Assembly: GCA_028702365.1 (NCBI GenBank)
Contig: JAQVOZ010000054.1
Location: forward strand, 1 to 7,979
Length of the DNA stretch: 7,979 nucleotides
Direction of reading: 5' to 3'
Source: Candidatus Omnitrophota bacterium
GTDB lineage: Bacteria > Omnitrophota > Gorgyraeia > Duberdicusellales > 4484-171
The translations under genes were made by a program, and so were the position numbers. Below are positions 6,394-7,979 of this stretch, one piece after another; the first letter of the stretch is position 1; every line of letters starts with the position of its first letter. Under the pieces are notes generated by a model. The model saw only the letters and a list, made by a program, of their open reading frames with translations. It did not search any database and was not told the DNA's origin.

Positions 6394-6400
6394 GGAGGTG
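6392..6400 (+). promoter_or_regulatory. Strong Shine-Dalgarno of the bactofilin gene
   Basis: AAGGAGGTG is a full match to the 16S anti-Shine-Dalgarno core, and GGAGG ends 8 nt before the ATG at 6407. It decides that start over the in-frame TTG at 6377, which would place the site inside the coding sequence. Its first two bases end the hairpin arm 6388-6393, and TCCTT at 6380-6384 could alternatively pair with AAGGA. Confidence 0.88.
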
Positions 6401-6406
6401 AGTCGG

Positions 6407-6898
6407 ATGCTAAGGAAAAAAGAAGATGAAAAGATACTGGATATAAACGCTACGATGCAAGGGAGCCTGGTTTTTTCCGAACCCGTTAATTTACGGATAA
6501 ATGGTAAATTTGAAGGGACATTAAATACAAAAGGAAATCTTATGGTTGGTGAAAATGCCATTGTAAACGCAGACATTGTAGGTGAAGATATGATTTTGGG
6601 CGGCCGAATCAGCGGAAAGATTACAGCAAGCCGCATGGTTACTTTAACCAGCACTGCCCAGGTTAACGGAGATATTGAAGTGCCTAAATTAGTGGTAGAG
6701 GAAGGCGCTATTTTTAACGGAAAGTGTAAAATGCCTCAGGGCAGGTTGTCTCTAACGGAGCTTTCCGATTATCTTTCCGTTGAAGAAGAAAAAATCATGG
6801 AATGGGTTGGAAAGGGAAAAATCCCCGTTCAAAAAGAAGGAGAAGGTTTATTTTTTGACCGTAGAAGCGTAGAAGACTGGATTACGCAGAACCGTTAA
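6407..6898 (+). CDS. Bactofilin fused to a C-terminal excisionase/MerR-type helix-turn-helix
   Basis: The product is 163 residues from the ATG at 6407, chosen for the consensus Shine-Dalgarno. After a charged N-terminal tail (1-10), residues about 12-108 form the bactofilin (formerly DUF583) right-handed beta-helix. Short hydrophobic strands and regular glycine turns recur: ATMQGSLVF, LRINGKFEGTLNTKG, LMVGENAIVNADIVGEDMILGG, ISGKITAS, AQVNGDIEVPKLVVEEGAIFNG. Bactofilins self-assemble without nucleotide into filaments under the membrane and scaffold cell-shape or polarity proteins. Residues about 114-163, LSLTELSDYLSVEEEKIMEW onward, ending VEDWITQNR, match the small winged HTH of excisionases (HTH_17). 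The usual Arg in the wing before the Phe is replaced (GLFF), so DNA binding may be weakened or the domain repurposed. The next gene has the same HTH. Filament fold: confident; function of the fusion: unknown. Confidence 0.88.
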   Translation: MLRKKEDEKILDINATMQGSLVFSEPVNLRINGKFEGTLNTKGNLMVGENAIVNADIVGEDMILGGRISGKITASRMVTLTSTAQVNGDIEVPKLVVEEGAIFNGKCKMPQGRLSLTELSDYLSVEEEKIMEWVGKGKIPVQKEGEGLFFDRRSVEDWITQNR

Positions 6899-6942
6899 CA
6901 ATAAAACGAATAAACCAGCCTGCCTGCCATAAATTACTTAAT

Positions 6943-7251
6943 ATGAAAGAAAAATTGCTCACCACAAGAGAGGTATCTCACATTCTGGGTTTAACCGAAC
7001 AGGAAGTTATAGATTTGGCCAATACTAATCTTCTTCCAAGCTTTAAGGTGGCAGGGGAATTCCTGCGTTTTAGAAAGGAAGAAATTTTCAAAGTCAAAGA
7101 AACTATAAAGAATAAATACAATTTGCCTGAAAAAAAACACCGGCTTAAGGATACTTTCCGCGAATTTCTGTATTTTAATGATTTCTATTTAATCTCCGCC
7201 GTTGTAATCGTTGTCCTGCTTTGGGCAATTATCAAAGACCTTGTTTTTTAA
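6943..7251 (+). CDS. Tail-anchored excisionase-type helix-turn-helix protein
   Basis: This 102-residue protein has a helix-turn-helix at about 5-52: LLTTREVSHILGLTEQEVID, then LLPSFKVAGEFLRFRKEEI. This is the excisionase/MerR-like HTH_17 pattern with an intact wing (GEFLRFRKEE). A basic linker follows (KNKYNLPEKKHRLKD, 57-70). One hydrophobic segment at about 81-98 (FYLISAVVIVVLLWAII) ends four residues before the stop, as in a tail-anchored membrane protein with the HTH in the cytoplasm. It lies 44 nt after the bactofilin-HTH stop, and larB starts inside its stop codon. No Shine-Dalgarno is evident; the gap carries AGCCTGCCTGCC (6917-6928). Function is unknown. It could tether DNA to the membrane, or act as a membrane-bound regulator. 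A phage excisionase is unlikely, as no integrase or att site is seen. Confidence 0.8.
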   Translation: MKEKLLTTREVSHILGLTEQEVIDLANTNLLPSFKVAGEFLRFRKEEIFKVKETIKNKYNLPEKKHRLKDTFREFLYFNDFYLISAVVIVVLLWAIIKDLVF

Positions 7252-7913
7252 TGAAGCACAAAGGGTTTGTTGACCTTGAATTCGTTAAGCTTGATATCGA
7301 AAGAGAAAAAAGGAAAGGCCTGCCTGAAATAATTTATGCACCAGGTAAAACCACCGGACAGCTGAAAAGCATAATTAAAGAATTCAAAAAATATACCGAT
7401 TTAATCTTTGTATCGCGCCTAGCGCAACCCCAATTTGAAATATTAAAAAAATCCTACCCCAAGCTGAAATATTTTAAAGTTGCACAACTTGCTTTCCTGG
7501 GAAAAAAAATTGACGGCAATTACGGAAATTGCCTGGTAATTACCGCAGGTACTTCTGATATTCCTGTTGCGGAAGAAGCAGCCATATTTCTTGAAATTTT
7601 AGGTAACAGCGTAAAAAGAATTTACGATGTCGGTGTTGCCGGAGTGCATAGAATCGAATCCTTTAGAAATAAAATAAAAAAAGCAAAAGTATTAATTGTT
7701 GTAGCCGGTATGGAGGCAGCCTTGCTAAGTATTATTTCAGGGATTTGTCCCTCGCCCATAATAGGCGTTCCTACAAGCGTAGGTTACGGTTCATCTTTTA
7801 AGGGCCTTAGTGCGCTTTTGGGCATGCTTAATAGCTGTGCACCCGGGTCTGTGTGTGTAAATATAGATAATGGGATTGGGGCGGGATATTTCGCGCATTT
7901 GATTAATAGGTAG
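7251..7913 (+). CDS. larB: LarB, pyridinium-3,5-biscarboxylic acid mononucleotide synthase
   Basis: From the ATG at 7251 the protein is 220 residues. An upstream TTG at 7221 is in frame but lies within the previous gene. The 1-nt TAATG overlap with the upstream stop and the absence of a Shine-Dalgarno suggest translational coupling. LarB carboxylates nicotinic acid adenine dinucleotide to start synthesis of the nickel-pincer nucleotide cofactor of lactate racemase. The N-terminal part has DLEFVKLDIEREKRKGLPE and IIYAPGKT (27-34). The PurE-like core has ITAGTSDIPVAEEA (97-110), YDVGVAGVHRI (125-135), VAGMEAAL (151-158), GVPTSVGYG (172-180) and NSCAPGSVCVNIDNGIGAG (194-212). Cys196 sits where the reactive cysteine of Lactobacillus LarB lies. 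larC, larE and larA are not in the window; they may lie downstream, or this may be a lone LarB serving another reaction. Confidence 0.93.
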   Translation: MKHKGFVDLEFVKLDIEREKRKGLPEIIYAPGKTTGQLKSIIKEFKKYTDLIFVSRLAQPQFEILKKSYPKLKYFKVAQLAFLGKKIDGNYGNCLVITAGTSDIPVAEEAAIFLEILGNSVKRIYDVGVAGVHRIESFRNKIKKAKVLIVVAGMEAALLSIISGICPSPIIGVPTSVGYGSSFKGLSALLGMLNSCAPGSVCVNIDNGIGAGYFAHLINR

Positions 7914-7923
7914 ATGTCAGTCA

Positions 7924-7950
7924 TTGGCTTTGGCTAAAAGGAAAAGCCAA
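7924..7950 (+). terminator. Terminator-like hairpin after larB (no T-tract)
   Basis: TTGGCTTT (7924-7931) pairs perfectly with AAAGCCAA (7943-7950) around an 11-nt loop, starting 10 nt after the larB stop. A second small stem, GGCC/GGCC at 7956-7967 with a TTCT loop, follows. Neither is followed by a T-run before the window ends, so intrinsic termination is doubtful; it may protect the mRNA 3' end or be Rho-dependent. Confidence 0.35.
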
Positions 7951-7979
7951 ACCACGGCCTTCTGGCCGGCAGGCGTCAG

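Noticed and set aside
6377..6406. TTG start adding 10 residues to the bactofilin
   Set aside because: The consensus Shine-Dalgarno would fall inside the coding sequence; the ATG at 6407 fits it exactly.
6917..6928. AGCCTGCCTGCC and an inverted GGCAGGC at 7968-7974 as a repeat pair
   Set aside because: The shared 7 nt are too short to distinguish from chance.
6943..7251. Phage excisionase as part of a mobile element
   Set aside because: No integrase, attachment repeats or phage genes nearby, and the protein has a membrane anchor.

Overview
This is an ordinary-looking bacterial chromosome segment with moderate to low GC. All recognisable genes lie on the + strand, close together, with no phage, IS, tRNA, rRNA or CRISPR signal. 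The gene mix fits an uncultured Gram-negative-type candidate phylum; Omnitrophota-like is my best guess. It comprises a TrpB2-type synthase, GatCAB, CtpA, TsaD, a short MgtC/SapB protein, a bactofilin carrying an excisionase-type helix-turn-helix, a second such HTH on a membrane anchor, and LarB. The taxonomic guess is inference from gene content, not a marker-gene assignment.

Layout. 1-197 is the 3' end of a TrpB-like pyridoxal-phosphate enzyme. 199-3338 is a tightly packed gatC-gatA-gatB run with gaps of 1, 6 and 5 nt, encoding the complete tRNA-dependent amidotransferase. 3344-3403 is copy 1 of a dispersed palindromic repeat, ending at the Shine-Dalgarno of a CtpA/S41 protease (3415-4644). 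4644-4730 is a large imperfect inverted repeat that nearly touches tsaD (4739-5728). An MgtC/SapB-family membrane protein (5730-6170) starts 1 nt after tsaD.

The 236-nt gap 6171-6406 is the longest non-coding stretch. It holds copy 2 of the palindromic repeat (6194-6300). A predicted three-way-junction RNA fold follows (6301-6377), then a hairpin that butts against a strong Shine-Dalgarno. Downstream are a bactofilin fused to an excisionase-type HTH (6407-6898), a tail-anchored HTH protein (6943-7251) and larB (7251-7913), whose start overlaps the preceding stop codon. The window ends in a small hairpin region.

How it works together. The left half is housekeeping: mischarged-tRNA repair (GatCAB), tRNA t6A modification (TsaD) and envelope proteolysis (CtpA). 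The right half is the least conventional part. Two neighbouring genes carry the same kind of small DNA-binding fold, one joined to a self-polymerising cytoskeletal domain and the other to a C-terminal membrane anchor, behind an elaborately structured leader. A membrane- or filament-associated DNA-tethering or regulatory module is a reasonable hypothesis but is unproven. LarB (nickel-pincer cofactor synthesis) may simply be a co-transcribed passenger.
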